Shown: positions 1 through 10,009 of the stretch, in pieces
Numbering within the stretch: the first letter of the stretch is position 1
How the letters are laid out: the number at the start of each line of letters is the position of its first letter
Source of the DNA: a virus
Length of the DNA: 63,875 nt
Direction: 5' to 3' (one strand)
IMG/VR virus record: IMGVR_UViG_3300023278_002646
Coordinates: 1-63,875 of that record
Program-made: the position numbers and the translations under genes
The notes under the pieces: generated by a model
The model's database searches: none
What the model was told of the DNA's origin: nothing
What the model saw: the letters and a program-made list of their open reading frames with translations, nothing else

Positions 1-43
1 TTATACCAGTAATACTGGTTGAAATGTCTAGTCCTAAAATCAT
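1..43 (-). CDS. RuvC-like / RNase H-fold nuclease, N-terminal fragment
   Basis: Only the first 14 codons are inside the window; the gene runs off the left edge. The start is an ATG at 41-43, 14 bases after the stop of the repeat protein upstream. The peptide reads MILGLDISTSITGI. A hydrophobic strand followed by D-I-S-T-S-x-T-G is the usual first beta strand and catalytic Asp of phage RuvC-like Holliday junction resolvases and other RNase H/actin-fold proteins. The family call rests on this motif alone, and an actin-like ATPase would also fit. No strong Shine-Dalgarno is visible. The palindrome at 5-19 lies inside these codons. Confidence 0.45.
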   Translation of the reverse strand, partial: MILGLDISTSITGI

Positions 44-56
44 TACCAATGATATA

Positions 57-1331
57 TTATTTAAGATACTTTTTAAAGATCTGTTTTAAAGAAGATTTTC
101 CACCGGTTGCGGCGATGAAGGCGGGCGGGGGCGAGTCGCCGCGGGTGGTGGTGCCAAGGTGTTTGCCCTTTATATACCAAGAATTTTGGCCTTTGTATGC
201 ATTCTCAATAGCAGGACCGTCTACGCGATGGTGTTTGTCGTTTAAATACCATTCTTTTTGGCCGGTGGGATGTTCAATAGCAGGTCCACCTTCACGGTGA
301 AGTTTGCCGTTTAGATACCAATATTTGGAGCCATGTGCTTCTTCAACCGCAGGGCCATCGACGCGATGAGGTATGCCGTTCAGATACCAAGATTTGTTGC
401 CGCTAGCATATACAGACGCGGGGCCGTCTTCACGGTGAAGTTTGCCATTCAGAAGCCAAAACTCACCTTTAGCGGCGCCAGCCTTGATGAAAGTGCGTCC
501 ATCGCCTAAATCTTTGTAATCATAAGTGTTAACTATATTAAGTATCTTTTCTGGAAGAAACTTATTTCCCTTAAGTAAGAGAACAAGTTTGGCCTCCATG
601 AAAGCACCAATCTCGTCATCAGTAACATCCATAAACTGTTCTGTTCCAAAGTGGATCTGAACGTCTTTGGAGGAATCTTTTTTATGCTTGAAGATGATAA
701 GTGGATCGTCTGGCTCGTGGTACTGGTCATAATAGTCCAATCCTGGCGCAGCAGTACACCACTCGGTGCCTTTGCCCAAAGAACAAGCGGCTGCTTTCGT
801 TTCAGGAATATAAACGTCCCATTCGTTGTCAGAGTGAATAAGTTTTTCGCCTGCTTTTGCTTGCGTTGGATTTACCTTAGATGCTAGATGATCTTTGTAG
901 GGGCCGCGGGCCTTATTAACAATGTTATATAACTCAGCGAAGTCTTTAACCTGGTTAATATCTTTTTTATTAAGAAGACGATCTAGTTTTTGCTGTTTAA
1001 TCTGAAAGAAGGTTTCAAGTTGGCTGCGAATCTCAGGTCCCAGTCCAGTAAAGCGAGTTGCGATCGCTGTGGATATTAGCCAGTTAAGGGCAGTTGCTTT
1101 GTCTTTTTCCGTAATATCTGCCGGGACTGCATTCAGCACTTGTTTAGCCAAATGGTCTTGCGTCTCCTCAGGAGACCATGGTGGGGAGACATATGTAGGG
1201 ATCGGAGCGCGGGGCCCAGGGTTTGCTGCAGCCCTTTTAAACTTCTTGGAATCAAATCTTTGTTTAACTTGTTCGTAATCAAGTTCTTGAAGAAGAGATT
1301 TTGATTCTTTGATTATCTTGATGCGGATCAT
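57..1331 (-). CDS. Phage protein with WCTA motif and WYLNGKxHRxDGPA repeats
   Basis: 424 residues. Residues 1-150 look helical and basic. A central region at about 165-240 holds a conserved block with LGKGTEWCTA (184-194) and later QIHFGTEQFMD, a pattern I know from many uncharacterised phage proteins. Residues 291-391 carry five tandem units of about 23 residues with the core W-Y-L-N-G-K-x-H-R-x-D-G-P-A, a MORN-like repeat in which the units alternate between HRED/HREG and HRVD. The C-terminus is basic and Gly/Pro-rich. It is the last gene of the baseplate/fibre run. The function is unknown; the repeats suggest protein binding or a rigid beta stack. Repeat recognition is secure; the role is not. 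Confidence 0.8.
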   Translation of the reverse strand: MIRIKIIKESKSLLQELDYEQVKQRFDSKKFKRAAANPGPRAPIPTYVSPPWSPEETQDHLAKQVLNAVPADITEKDKATALNWLISTAIATRFTGLGPEIRSQLETFFQIKQQKLDRLLNKKDINQVKDFAELYNIVNKARGPYKDHLASKVNPTQAKAGEKLIHSDNEWDVYIPETKAAACSLGKGTEWCTAAPGLDYYDQYHEPDDPLIIFKHKKDSSKDVQIHFGTEQFMDVTDDEIGAFMEAKLVLLLKGNKFLPEKILNIVNTYDYKDLGDGRTFIKAGAAKGEFWLLNGKLHREDGPASVYASGNKSWYLNGIPHRVDGPAVEEAHGSKYWYLNGKLHREGGPAIEHPTGQKEWYLNDKHHRVDGPAIENAYKGQNSWYIKGKHLGTTTRGDSPPPAFIAATGGKSSLKQIFKKYLK

Positions 1332-1346
1332 ATTTTAAATAGTTTG

Positions 1347-2555
1347 CTATATATCTAACTTAATCTTAAACGTGAAGTCTCGCTCTACGGTTTTCTTTAC
1401 TGGTGTTGCGACTTTTGCGATTCCAATAAGGTTTCTGTCTTCATCGTAGATGCCGATCTTTGAGATATATGTTGTTTTCTCAAATGATCCGGTTGGGTCA
1501 GGGTAAGGAGAGTTAACTATATTCTTTATTTGTCTTGTCGTCAACTCTTGATATGCGTGAGAACTGGTTGCCGCAAAATCCCCAGTTGAATATTCAACAT
1601 ATGTTGGGTTATTTGAGTGGTTTAAATCACCCTTCTGTGCTGTCGCAAACATCGTAAGAGTTTGTGTATAAGACGTTCCACTCATTTCCATTATGTAAGA
1701 AGAGTTTGGTGCTGTGATTGACCCGGAAATAGACTGGGCAAAGTATATCCACTTTGGATTATCACTAGCAGGCTTGTATGTGTCTGTGCTTGAGTTTAGA
1801 GCCGTAGAACCTGTCAGTATGACAAAGCCTTCGTTGTAGAGTGTCAAGCCAACAGCGCTGCCGGAGTCGGCTCCATAGGTAGAATACAGAACTCCGTCTC
1901 TATTGGTGTCTTGTGCTCTCGCAATCAAGGTTCCTGTAAAGTAGTATTCTAGGTTTACCGATCCTTTTTTGATTTGAGACCCATAAAAAATAGATGGTAT
2001 GTTTACTAGACCAACTTCGGCTGTGTCAAAATCTCTTTGATGCAATGATGATGAATATTCAAAGTGTGTATTCACATAGTTATAGTGATTGATAGTATTT
2101 TTAAGAGCGCGTAGGTGAGATACATACCCGCTTGTTAAAGAAGAGACTGTTCCTACTCGTGCAGTTGAGGTGTCATAGTATTCTTTTGTGATCCCCGAAG
2201 CAAATGGGTAGGAACTTACTATAACATCTCCATATGATGCCGAGTTAAACGATGCTTCTGTGGAAGTTCTAAAATCTATTCTTGTTCCGTTCTTAACAAC
2301 GAAAGGAAAAATAAGACCTGTATCATCAACTTCTCCGATTTTGCGACCGGTTGAGGTAGATGCTCTGTCAATATTTAGTTCGTATAAAGATACCTTGCCG
2401 GCATCAGTTAGTCTGATTGGATCGGCAAAAGCACCAGAGATATTAGGAGCGCTATTATAGTAAGATGAACCACTATATACCAAAAACTTAACACTTGGAT
2501 ATGTCTTTAATGTGTTGTTAAATATCTCATTTTGTTTAAAACGATAATACGGCAT
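1347..2555 (-). CDS. Tail/baseplate structural protein (paralogue of the next upstream gene)
   Basis: 402 residues, rich in Ser, Thr, Tyr and Asn with little charge, as in beta-rich virion proteins. The last 45 residues (SKIGIYDEDRNLIGIAKV ... FKIKLDI) match the C-terminus of the gene at 2588-3664 (SVGLYSPDNELLAVAKL ... IRVRLDY). The mid-region pattern KKGSVNLEYYFTG ... VLYSTYGADSG ... LYNEGFVILTGS also has a counterpart there, so the two are tandem paralogues. It probably belongs to the baseplate periphery or a short fibre. No enzymatic motif was seen. It lies 32 bases downstream of its paralogue and 15 bases before the repeat protein. Confidence 0.7.
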   Translation of the reverse strand: MPYYRFKQNEIFNNTLKTYPSVKFLVYSGSSYYNSAPNISGAFADPIRLTDAGKVSLYELNIDRASTSTGRKIGEVDDTGLIFPFVVKNGTRIDFRTSTEASFNSASYGDVIVSSYPFASGITKEYYDTSTARVGTVSSLTSGYVSHLRALKNTINHYNYVNTHFEYSSSLHQRDFDTAEVGLVNIPSIFYGSQIKKGSVNLEYYFTGTLIARAQDTNRDGVLYSTYGADSGSAVGLTLYNEGFVILTGSTALNSSTDTYKPASDNPKWIYFAQSISGSITAPNSSYIMEMSGTSYTQTLTMFATAQKGDLNHSNNPTYVEYSTGDFAATSSHAYQELTTRQIKNIVNSPYPDPTGSFEKTTYISKIGIYDEDRNLIGIAKVATPVKKTVERDFTFKIKLDI

Positions 2556-2587
2556 AATGAGAATCTGCTCTCAAAGAGAGCCAGTTT

Positions 2588-3664
2588 TTAGTAATCCAAG
2601 CGCACGCGAATAGTAAGCTCTGTTGATGGATCGTTCTTCAAAGGTTCAGACAACTTAGCAACCGCCAGCAACTCATTATCAGGTGAGTATAGACCAACTG
2701 ATGTTATGTAAGATACTGGAAGATCCTGAGAGTTAGTCTTCACTACCATCTTGCTCGCTGATAGATATGTCTGGTTTGATGAATAATTAAAGTCTGTGTT
2801 ATTCACGCGGCAGAAATAAATCGTGGAGTTTAACTCTGTTGTGTTATTGAAAGAAATGTTCTCAACTCGATGACGGAATCCATCCGCATTTCCTTCAATT
2901 GTAGTTCCGCTAAGAAAGCTATCAATACCACTTGGGTCTGTTGTGCTCATACTGACTGGTGTTGTAAGCAAGCCTCCAAACATCGAGGCTGTAACAACAG
3001 CAATGCCAGCTTGGTAATATAGAAGACCAGCCGGAACATATCCAGAACTATCAACCGCAGAAGCATTTAAAGCCGAACCTGTTGCATATAAAATACCATA
3101 CTCTCCCGCTGGGGAGTTAACCTTATAACCGGTTGAGCCACTCTTATCTGTTAAACTAATTGTTCCGTTAAATGGGCTAACATATGCAGTCGCATCGGAC
3201 GATGCGCTGACGCCCATTGTCAAAGTGAAAGAGCCCTTCTTAACCTCATCTTTGGCAAGCAGTCTCGTAAAGTTAATGAAATAAGCTTCATTAATCTTTG
3301 TTCCACCGGTAAGATCGCCATCTTCGTCAAAAGGTCGAACGGCACTGTTTTCATCAAAACCGACAAGCACCTGAGCCATCTGATTGTAGATGTTAATCTT
3401 TTTAGCATTCTGGGTCGATGCTGCGCCGGACAAGCCAGAAGTCGCAGTATATCCACAAGTTAAATCAAAAATGTGGTTTGCCGAAGAACTTAAGTATGGG
3501 TAATCATAAACTGACTGGAACATTCCGTGTGAAAAGTTCTTAATGTTGTTGTCCGCATATGTGCCGGATACTATTGATCCCGTAATCGGTATTGCCTCAT
3601 GTAGTAAGTTTCTTGTTACTACCGAGTCTTTTGCTGTCTCTAACGCTTTAAATGAAGTTGCCAT
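2588..3664 (-). CDS. Tail/baseplate structural protein (tandem paralogue)
   Basis: 358 residues of beta-rich, Ser/Thr/Gly-heavy composition. Its second half aligns by eye with the 402-residue neighbour: KKGSFTLTMG, then EYGILYATGSALNAS, then GLLYYQAGIAVVTAS, ending in SYITSVGLYSPDNELLAVAK and a charged IRVRLDY tail. The conserved tail reads like an attachment domain shared by two appendage proteins with different N-terminal parts. It is co-transcribed with the 314-residue protein upstream (19 bp gap). No specific T4 homologue is recognised. Confidence 0.7.
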   Translation of the reverse strand: MATSFKALETAKDSVVTRNLLHEAIPITGSIVSGTYADNNIKNFSHGMFQSVYDYPYLSSSANHIFDLTCGYTATSGLSGAASTQNAKKINIYNQMAQVLVGFDENSAVRPFDEDGDLTGGTKINEAYFINFTRLLAKDEVKKGSFTLTMGVSASSDATAYVSPFNGTISLTDKSGSTGYKVNSPAGEYGILYATGSALNASAVDSSGYVPAGLLYYQAGIAVVTASMFGGLLTTPVSMSTTDPSGIDSFLSGTTIEGNADGFRHRVENISFNNTTELNSTIYFCRVNNTDFNYSSNQTYLSASKMVVKTNSQDLPVSYITSVGLYSPDNELLAVAKLSEPLKNDPSTELTIRVRLDY

Positions 3665-3683
3665 TATAATATCCTTTTATTAA

Positions 3684-4628
3684 CTAGTTTTTCTTAACGA
3701 ACCGGATTGGAATATCAAGTGTGTAACCAGTTGAAACACCAGAGATTCTAACTGTTGAATCGATAAACTTATAATCTGCGGCTAGCAAAGTATTGCCACC
3801 GCTTGTAATGCTTGAGGCGCCGGCACTTCCGAGTTGATTAAACAAGAAAGCACTTGTCCTTAGATCCAAAGATGCTGCCACCTTAAACTGGATTCTAGTA
3901 CCGCGTGGTCCGTCGATGATAGAAGAAACGCCAGTCTCCAAGTTGCTTACGATTCCAGTGCCGTCTGACACAGAGAAGATGTATGTAGCAATATTATCAT
4001 CATCAATAGAAGAGGGAGATATACTTTGTGCTGATGTGACGCCTGTAGTGGAGCGAAGTTGTCCAAGACGATTATCAATCTGAACAAAATACTGCGTCTC
4101 TACTAGTGTATCATCCTCATCAACTAACGAAATCTCATTTGAAAGCTCGGTCGTATCTAATCCCTGATCAGCTTGAACGTGATTTAGTCCCTGAGCCGGA
4201 TTGAAACCATTAAATATTCCCTTGTCTAAGGAGCGTCCTTCACCTGTCAAAGCATCAACCGTGGTCTGGTCGACCAAGTTAACGTAGGAATTTAGCCCTG
4301 TATAGAATGGTTGAGCATCAGAGTTAGTGTTTGCTAGTATCACAGGAAGATATAACAAATCGTTGCGAGAGTATGAAAGTAATCTAGATTTCATACTTGA
4401 CATATTATTAGTAAATGATTCCAAAACAGGTGTTTGAAGAATATTGATATCGTAGTACGCAGAACCGCTTGTGTTGTTCTTGTCGTACAGTCCGTAATCA
4501 ATCTCATCATCGCCAAGAGCGAACTTGGAAATGTTAAATCTTCCATTTCCTTCTGCTAATCTTTTTCTTCCTAGATCTGTTAAAACAGCATCTAAGATAA
4601 TGTCACCTGAGTTGTCTAAGAATCCCAT
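3684..4628 (-). CDS. Baseplate/tail-associated protein with LTDxGRxRLAEG N-terminus
   Basis: 314 residues. The N-terminus MGFLDNSGDIILDAVLTDLG followed by RKRLAEGNG is typical of a widespread phage virion family, and the same L-T-x-x-G-R-x-R-L-A-x-G signature starts the 303-residue protein at 10009-10920. Next comes KFALGDDEIDYGLYD, also typical of that family. The rest is beta-rich with no motif I recognise. A good Shine-Dalgarno (AGGAAGAGGA) precedes the ATG. It probably forms part of the baseplate or a fibre connector. Confidence 0.7.
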   Translation of the reverse strand: MGFLDNSGDIILDAVLTDLGRKRLAEGNGRFNISKFALGDDEIDYGLYDKNNTSGSAYYDINILQTPVLESFTNNMSSMKSRLLSYSRNDLLYLPVILANTNSDAQPFYTGLNSYVNLVDQTTVDALTGEGRSLDKGIFNGFNPAQGLNHVQADQGLDTTELSNEISLVDEDDTLVETQYFVQIDNRLGQLRSTTGVTSAQSISPSSIDDDNIATYIFSVSDGTGIVSNLETGVSSIIDGPRGTRIQFKVAASLDLRTSAFLFNQLGSAGASSITSGGNTLLAADYKFIDSTVRISGVSTGYTLDIPIRFVKKN

Positions 4629-4669
4629 ATTATTATCCTCTTCCTATAAATAGTATTGAAATGTTTTTA

Positions 4670-7360
4670 TTAACTTGCATTTGTGACCCCGGGGTTCTTA
4701 AACGTTAAGTTAAGATCCATTTTCTTTCCAGTCTTCTTACTTGTCACTCTTAGTTTGAAGGTTTTGGTCCAAACTTTATTAACCCCATCTACCCCTAATA
4801 TACTGTCTTCCGGGGTTTCGTCTATGTTGGATGGAGGGTTGACTTCAGACTCCAGAGCGACTTGCTGAAAACTTGGTTCAATATAAATAAATCTTCTTCC
4901 ATCCTTAAGATACGTTGGCTTGCTTGCTTTGAAAGCAAAAACACTCTGTCTTAAATAGATTTGATCATTGTTATCAACCATTTCAAGTTCAAAAATATAA
5001 GTTGGGTTTGATATATTATTGTGAATATCTACGGCCCGGGCGCAATAGTAATACTTCTGATTTGTTGATATTGCATCTTCAAAGTATCCCGGGGTTCCTA
5101 TATTAGGGTCTACCGTGATAGCATTATTGTTGAAGTCTTTATAAGATTTCGGTTTCTCGCTAATACGGAATAACTCATACCGGTCAATCATATCGTCTGA
5201 TTTATACCTGATTTTTTTATTTTGTGAAATAATCTGATTGTAGGTTAAGTTTTCCCCAGTCTGTCCGAAATATTCTTCTTCTATATACCCTCTATCTGAA
5301 TCTAATATTTCAACTGGCTTGTCGTAAAAGTCACCAAAATTTGTGTTTAATAAAATCTTAACTTTATTTCTAACGCCCTTTACGGGATAAAAAGATATAT
5401 CTGGGGATACCGGTGGCTTATCGACAACTGATACAGTCAATCCCTCAAAGGAATACGGGACGACCAATGCTTTTATAGATATCTTATTTTCGAACTCTAA
5501 GTTAAATCCTTGAGTTGGTCCATATATGACGCCAGTTCCTTGAGATTCATAAATCACCTGAGGATCATCAAACTCAACGTTATTATACTTATATTCATTT
5601 CCAAATACTAATATAACCTTCTTAAATACATATGTGTATTTTTGACCGTATTTGATTTGAGTGTCATAATAGGTTGTATCTACCGGAGGAGAGGGAAGAA
5701 ACTTTGGTGATATATAAAATGTCTGAACTGGTTCTTCTGATAAGCCTTCTTCCACAGAGCCTCTATACTTCTCTACAATATATAACAAAGTTTCAGTATC
5801 ACAAGACTTATTTTCATAAACTTCTTTGAGTGTTCTTTTAAATGATTCTAGTTTGTCACCATCGGATAGGAAACCAAATGTATTATAAGCAGCCCCGATA
5901 TCCAGCTCTAACTCGCCTTCTCCGGTTTTTCCAAAATAATCTCTAAGAAACCTTACCCCATATTTATCTTGAATCTTGTTTGGACCATCTGCGATCCCAG
6001 AAATATCAACATCAATATTGTTGCCATTTGGTGCCAGCATGGCAGTAAATAGGATTTGGTTATCTGGGTGTAAGGTGAACAACTCCTTGTAATCCGTATC
6101 GGAAGTGCTAAATGCAAAGTCCCCAGTAGTAGAATTTGATACCACTTTCTTTCGTGTTGAAAAGCGAGCACTAGCATTGGTTGTTTTATCTTTAATAATC
6201 GCGTAAGCTTGTAAGATATCTACAAAATCTTTAGTATCCTCATTCTGAATCAGTTGCGTCATTAAGGACGCGTCACTAGAAATATCCCCAGTTGTTCTGT
6301 CTGTCTCAAACCCAATCGTTAGCTTATTGTAGTAAGGCAAACTTTCATCAATGATTGAATCCTCATTTAAAACGGCTAAATCAGAATACAAAACAGCAGT
6401 ATCGCCATTGTTGCTTTTTACTATTGACGGATCAAATCCTGTCGGGATAGATGTCATATTATCCGAGTAGAGATTGTAATATATGCCGCTATTTGTTTCC
6501 AGAGCAGAACCAAACCCTGCTGTATTAAACCAAGGAATCATTCCATCCATCGTTATGGCTATCCTATGATAAGGTGCCAAAAACTCTGATGAAGTGTTTT
6601 GAAGCTCTAACTGAAGATAATAAGCATTTGGAATAAAGTATTCTTGGAGCTTTTCTACTACATCTTCGTAATCTGGATTTGAGTTAACATAATAGTTATA
6701 GACTGGTTCTACGTTAGTTGTGAGTCCAGATGCCTGTCTTACATTCTTGATTGGGGAAAATAAATAATAGTTTGATGTGTGATCGAAGTAAGCCCTATTA
6801 AGACCTCCGTTTAAGAGACCTCCGTAAGTAGCCTCTTCTTCTGTTACACGATCCACAATCGTAACATTTGGTCCTATTATATACTCTTCAAAGTTATCTC
6901 GATACCAACTATAAGGTGCCGCATTGTAAGAGTTCCAAGCTCGCACTTTTCTAGTAAACGATATGGATTGGTCATCATCCAAAAATAACGCCGACAGGAT
7001 TATGTTGACTCCTCCCGCGGGATCAGCAACTTGTTTATTTAATCTTCCTATTCCATCAGGATCCTCATCGAAAGCCCCAACAGCAATATTCCCCCCATCT
7101 TCAAGTCCCGATAGTGAATTCTCATAGTTATATAGCGCTGGTCCATTAGAACCATTGTACGCAGTATAATATGAAGCCATAAGACCTCTAAGAGAATCAG
7201 CAGTTCCCCAGTTATCTCTTACCATTGGGTGAAAATCTATAGTCTTTCCATCAACTCTGGCGGTATTAGGGGTATCGATGCCTCGGTCCTTTGGTCCATC
7301 CAATCGATAATCTACTAGAAGTAACTGATCTTTTAATGATTTGTCTTGTATGATAGCCAT
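4670..7360 (-). CDS. Large virion structural protein (unknown, 896 aa)
   Basis: 896 residues rich in Asn, Asp, Tyr and Ser, with no signal peptide, membrane segment or enzymatic motif. The N-terminus (KSLKDQLLLVDYRLDGPKDR) is charged; the middle describes many short beta segments; the last 100 residues contain a repeated Lys/Gly-rich strand pattern ending KKTGKKMDLNLTFKNPG. It lies between the 881-residue protein (3 bp upstream) and the 314-residue protein, and such long proteins next to wedge genes are usually baseplate or fibre components. I do not recognise a family, so the call rests on composition and position. Confidence 0.65.
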   Translation of the reverse strand: MAIIQDKSLKDQLLLVDYRLDGPKDRGIDTPNTARVDGKTIDFHPMVRDNWGTADSLRGLMASYYTAYNGSNGPALYNYENSLSGLEDGGNIAVGAFDEDPDGIGRLNKQVADPAGGVNIILSALFLDDDQSISFTRKVRAWNSYNAAPYSWYRDNFEEYIIGPNVTIVDRVTEEEATYGGLLNGGLNRAYFDHTSNYYLFSPIKNVRQASGLTTNVEPVYNYYVNSNPDYEDVVEKLQEYFIPNAYYLQLELQNTSSEFLAPYHRIAITMDGMIPWFNTAGFGSALETNSGIYYNLYSDNMTSIPTGFDPSIVKSNNGDTAVLYSDLAVLNEDSIIDESLPYYNKLTIGFETDRTTGDISSDASLMTQLIQNEDTKDFVDILQAYAIIKDKTTNASARFSTRKKVVSNSTTGDFAFSTSDTDYKELFTLHPDNQILFTAMLAPNGNNIDVDISGIADGPNKIQDKYGVRFLRDYFGKTGEGELELDIGAAYNTFGFLSDGDKLESFKRTLKEVYENKSCDTETLLYIVEKYRGSVEEGLSEEPVQTFYISPKFLPSPPVDTTYYDTQIKYGQKYTYVFKKVILVFGNEYKYNNVEFDDPQVIYESQGTGVIYGPTQGFNLEFENKISIKALVVPYSFEGLTVSVVDKPPVSPDISFYPVKGVRNKVKILLNTNFGDFYDKPVEILDSDRGYIEEEYFGQTGENLTYNQIISQNKKIRYKSDDMIDRYELFRISEKPKSYKDFNNNAITVDPNIGTPGYFEDAISTNQKYYYCARAVDIHNNISNPTYIFELEMVDNNDQIYLRQSVFAFKASKPTYLKDGRRFIYIEPSFQQVALESEVNPPSNIDETPEDSILGVDGVNKVWTKTFKLRVTSKKTGKKMDLNLTFKNPGVTNAS

Positions 7361-7363
7361 ATT

Positions 7364-10009
7364 CTAATAATCCGTATTTGTTTCTATAGATAGTTCACGG
7401 GTTTGGTTAGACTGTGAAGTCGAGCGCGTGTTTCGTGAGGTTGATCGACTCAAAGTAATGTTTTTTGAATACAAGATCCCAACATCATCCAAATCTATGC
7501 TGGGCATTTCGTTTGCAACGCTTCTCTTTACTTTATTTGTGTTGCCCGAGATACTTCTTTTGTTATTAGAAACACTTGGCGTTCCTACAATAAACATACT
7601 AGTCATAGGCTCCATGTTTAAAATGTCAGAAGTTCCCACGGCGTCAGATACTTTAACCAATCTACACATAAGCGGCTTATCCTCTGTGCTAGCTTTACTA
7701 AACTTTTCCTTATTTAGTAGTTTCCAGTTTTGGTTTGCCACACCTACCGTAACATCATATGAATCTAAATACTGAACTTGTGCCACAGAGTTATAGTTTA
7801 TAGCATTTGATAGAGCCGAGCCATTTTGTAAGACTGTATTATCCTCATTAAACTTCTGTAAGGCTGGGGATCCTGCAAGTGCCTCTTGGTTTGTTATTGT
7901 TGTAACAGGAACGAAGGAAGTTACACTTTGTTCTACAATATTTCCTATTAGAGAGTTTGAATATATATCAACAGACGGCGTTGCTGTAACGTTTGAGGTC
8001 GTTGAGCCAGATTGAGTGGTTCCTGAACCTTTCTCAAAGATAAAGTCAGATGTAGAAGAGAGATAATCCTCTGCATCAATAATGCTTTTAAACATCTTTT
8101 TTGAGCCGGCTATTTCTCTAAGGGGTCTCTTGTTTCTTCTGGCAGAGATATTTAGTCCTGCGAGAATATTGTCAACAGCGCTTGAAGCTTTCTGGCTTTT
8201 ATTAGCTTTAAACACCCTGTCCTTATTAGTTCGTGACTCTATCAGTGGGAGCGCGCTAACTGTTTGTACAGATATATCTCTGGTATTAATACTTAAAGGG
8301 TTAGGTAACAAGTTTATGCTATTAGCAGTTAAATAACCAAATGGATTCAGTACATCAGCTTGAGTATTCGTTATATTATATTTTGATACTTCACTGTTGG
8401 CGCGCGTTGTATAGTCAGCAAAGGAGATGCTTGGTAGTGCCGGCGCAACTTCTGTCACGTTATCGTCAAGATAGTTTAATCCAAAATCTTTAGTCCCCGT
8501 AAAGTAATATACTTCCCCGAAAATATATTCTACTCTCAATGTTGGATCGTGAGTTGACATGTATATTTTCGAGTCGACGCTAAAGGTTTCATCTTTTTTC
8601 TTCTTTGGATGCAGAATGCTCTCTAACTTACTAATGTAGTCATTCATAATAGATAAAAACATCTGCTTATCCGAGCCATAACTTGGATTAAATCTGTTAA
8701 TGAATGCTAATAAGTTTTTCTTCCACTGTCTTCTTGAGTAAGTACTGAACGGTTGGGCTCCAAGAATTACTTGTACAGAAGAAAGAAAATCATTGATAAT
8801 CTCCATATAGGATGATTGTAAATCGGGAATCTCTCTAATCGAAGAAATCTTTCTCATACTTGTGCGGAGTGGAGCCAATAAGCTTTCTATTAGTTCTTTT
8901 GTATTATCTTCAAGAATAATCTCTGCTTTGTATTCAGCCACACCAGAGTTTATGCCCTCTGTTGTCTGATCAACAAAAAATACTTGACCTAGATTGCCGT
9001 CATTTAGAATATTATCAACGATAGAGCATCCGTCTCTCAAACTAGCCACTCTCTTATATCTGCTGTCCTCTTTTAAGCCACACTTTTGGGAGCGCCCAGG
9101 AGTCAAAGAGTTTCCTGCTGCTTCATAGCCGGATGATTTTTGGTAGATGATTATATCCTTAATGTTTACGGCTGTTAGGAGGGTTTGATTATTTTCTATT
9201 AGTCCTCCAAATCTAGTGTTGTTTTTAGCGAAGTTTAATATATTGAATGTAAATGAGCCATTAACTTTACCATTGCTTCCCCGAGACAAGGTTATCGGAG
9301 AGAAATAGCTATTATTCATCTTTGTATATCGAAAGTTTAAAGAATCTATGGTTCGTATGATTCGTAAATCTTTAACTCTGACATTTGGAACCTGTGTTAT
9401 CTCAAGATTGGGGTGCGAGCCTTCAATGTGAGTGTTGCCGACCATAAAGTTATTGTTTTGTATATGAGCGGATCCAGGCCAAATAGTTCCCTGCGTTCCG
9501 TATATGGGGCTGGTTTCCGCTAATCTATACACTGTTGAGTTCAAAAGTGTTTGATTTCCAGATACTATCGTTTCTTTAACAACATTCCCTACCAAGATTG
9601 TCTGCCCAACTTCCAACGTTGAACAAACTAAAACATATAAATCACTAGCTTGCGGTATGACAAAGTTCTTTTGGTAAAAAAAGCTGTAGATATCTTTGCT
9701 TTTTTCTGTTCTGGCTTTGACTGTATAATCCTTATACGAGGGCGCAAAAGCATAGTTGTTTTGGGAGTTGTTTTTTATTGTCTGTTTTAGTAGATCCCGA
9801 TCTGATGCTAACAACTCAATCTCTGTTTTAGAGTTAGAAAAATATATAAAATTATTAAACTTTTTATTTTTCTTTCTTAATAGGGTTTTCTGCTCATTAG
9901 AGATCCCTAGAGTTACAGCGTAGTCGCCGTTCGAATCCGTGTTAAATCTAACATCCTGTATGTTAATGAAAGGTATGCTACTTTTGTATGGACCAATAGA
10001 TATAGTCAT
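7364..10009 (-). CDS. Large virion structural protein (unknown, 881 aa)
   Basis: I place the start at the ATG whose A is at 10009, giving MTISIGPYKSSIPF and 881 residues. It forms a TAATG overlap with the stop of the 303-residue gene; a GTG six bases upstream is less likely. The protein is Asn/Ser/Thr/Ile-rich. The N-terminal 300 residues look beta-rich. A more helical, charged stretch follows around residues 380-520 (including KKKKDETFS), then a Ser/Thr/Asn-rich C-terminus with many RS, RST and RNTRST patches. No catalytic motif was seen. It is probably a baseplate or tail-fibre subunit. Confidence 0.65.
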   Translation of the reverse strand: MTISIGPYKSSIPFINIQDVRFNTDSNGDYAVTLGISNEQKTLLRKKNKKFNNFIYFSNSKTEIELLASDRDLLKQTIKNNSQNNYAFAPSYKDYTVKARTEKSKDIYSFFYQKNFVIPQASDLYVLVCSTLEVGQTILVGNVVKETIVSGNQTLLNSTVYRLAETSPIYGTQGTIWPGSAHIQNNNFMVGNTHIEGSHPNLEITQVPNVRVKDLRIIRTIDSLNFRYTKMNNSYFSPITLSRGSNGKVNGSFTFNILNFAKNNTRFGGLIENNQTLLTAVNIKDIIIYQKSSGYEAAGNSLTPGRSQKCGLKEDSRYKRVASLRDGCSIVDNILNDGNLGQVFFVDQTTEGINSGVAEYKAEIILEDNTKELIESLLAPLRTSMRKISSIREIPDLQSSYMEIINDFLSSVQVILGAQPFSTYSRRQWKKNLLAFINRFNPSYGSDKQMFLSIMNDYISKLESILHPKKKKDETFSVDSKIYMSTHDPTLRVEYIFGEVYYFTGTKDFGLNYLDDNVTEVAPALPSISFADYTTRANSEVSKYNITNTQADVLNPFGYLTANSINLLPNPLSINTRDISVQTVSALPLIESRTNKDRVFKANKSQKASSAVDNILAGLNISARRNKRPLREIAGSKKMFKSIIDAEDYLSSTSDFIFEKGSGTTQSGSTTSNVTATPSVDIYSNSLIGNIVEQSVTSFVPVTTITNQEALAGSPALQKFNEDNTVLQNGSALSNAINYNSVAQVQYLDSYDVTVGVANQNWKLLNKEKFSKASTEDKPLMCRLVKVSDAVGTSDILNMEPMTSMFIVGTPSVSNNKRSISGNTNKVKRSVANEMPSIDLDDVGILYSKNITLSRSTSRNTRSTSQSNQTRELSIETNTDY

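Noticed and set aside
5-19. Perfect 7+1+7 palindrome at the left edge, a possible terminator or operator
   Set aside because: It lies inside the first codons of the RuvC-like gene and has no T-run; the stem would need a loop of one to three bases.
4645-4652. TATAAATA, the T4-type late promoter sequence
   Set aside because: It is on the plus strand, where no gene is transcribed; the minus strand reads TATTTATA.
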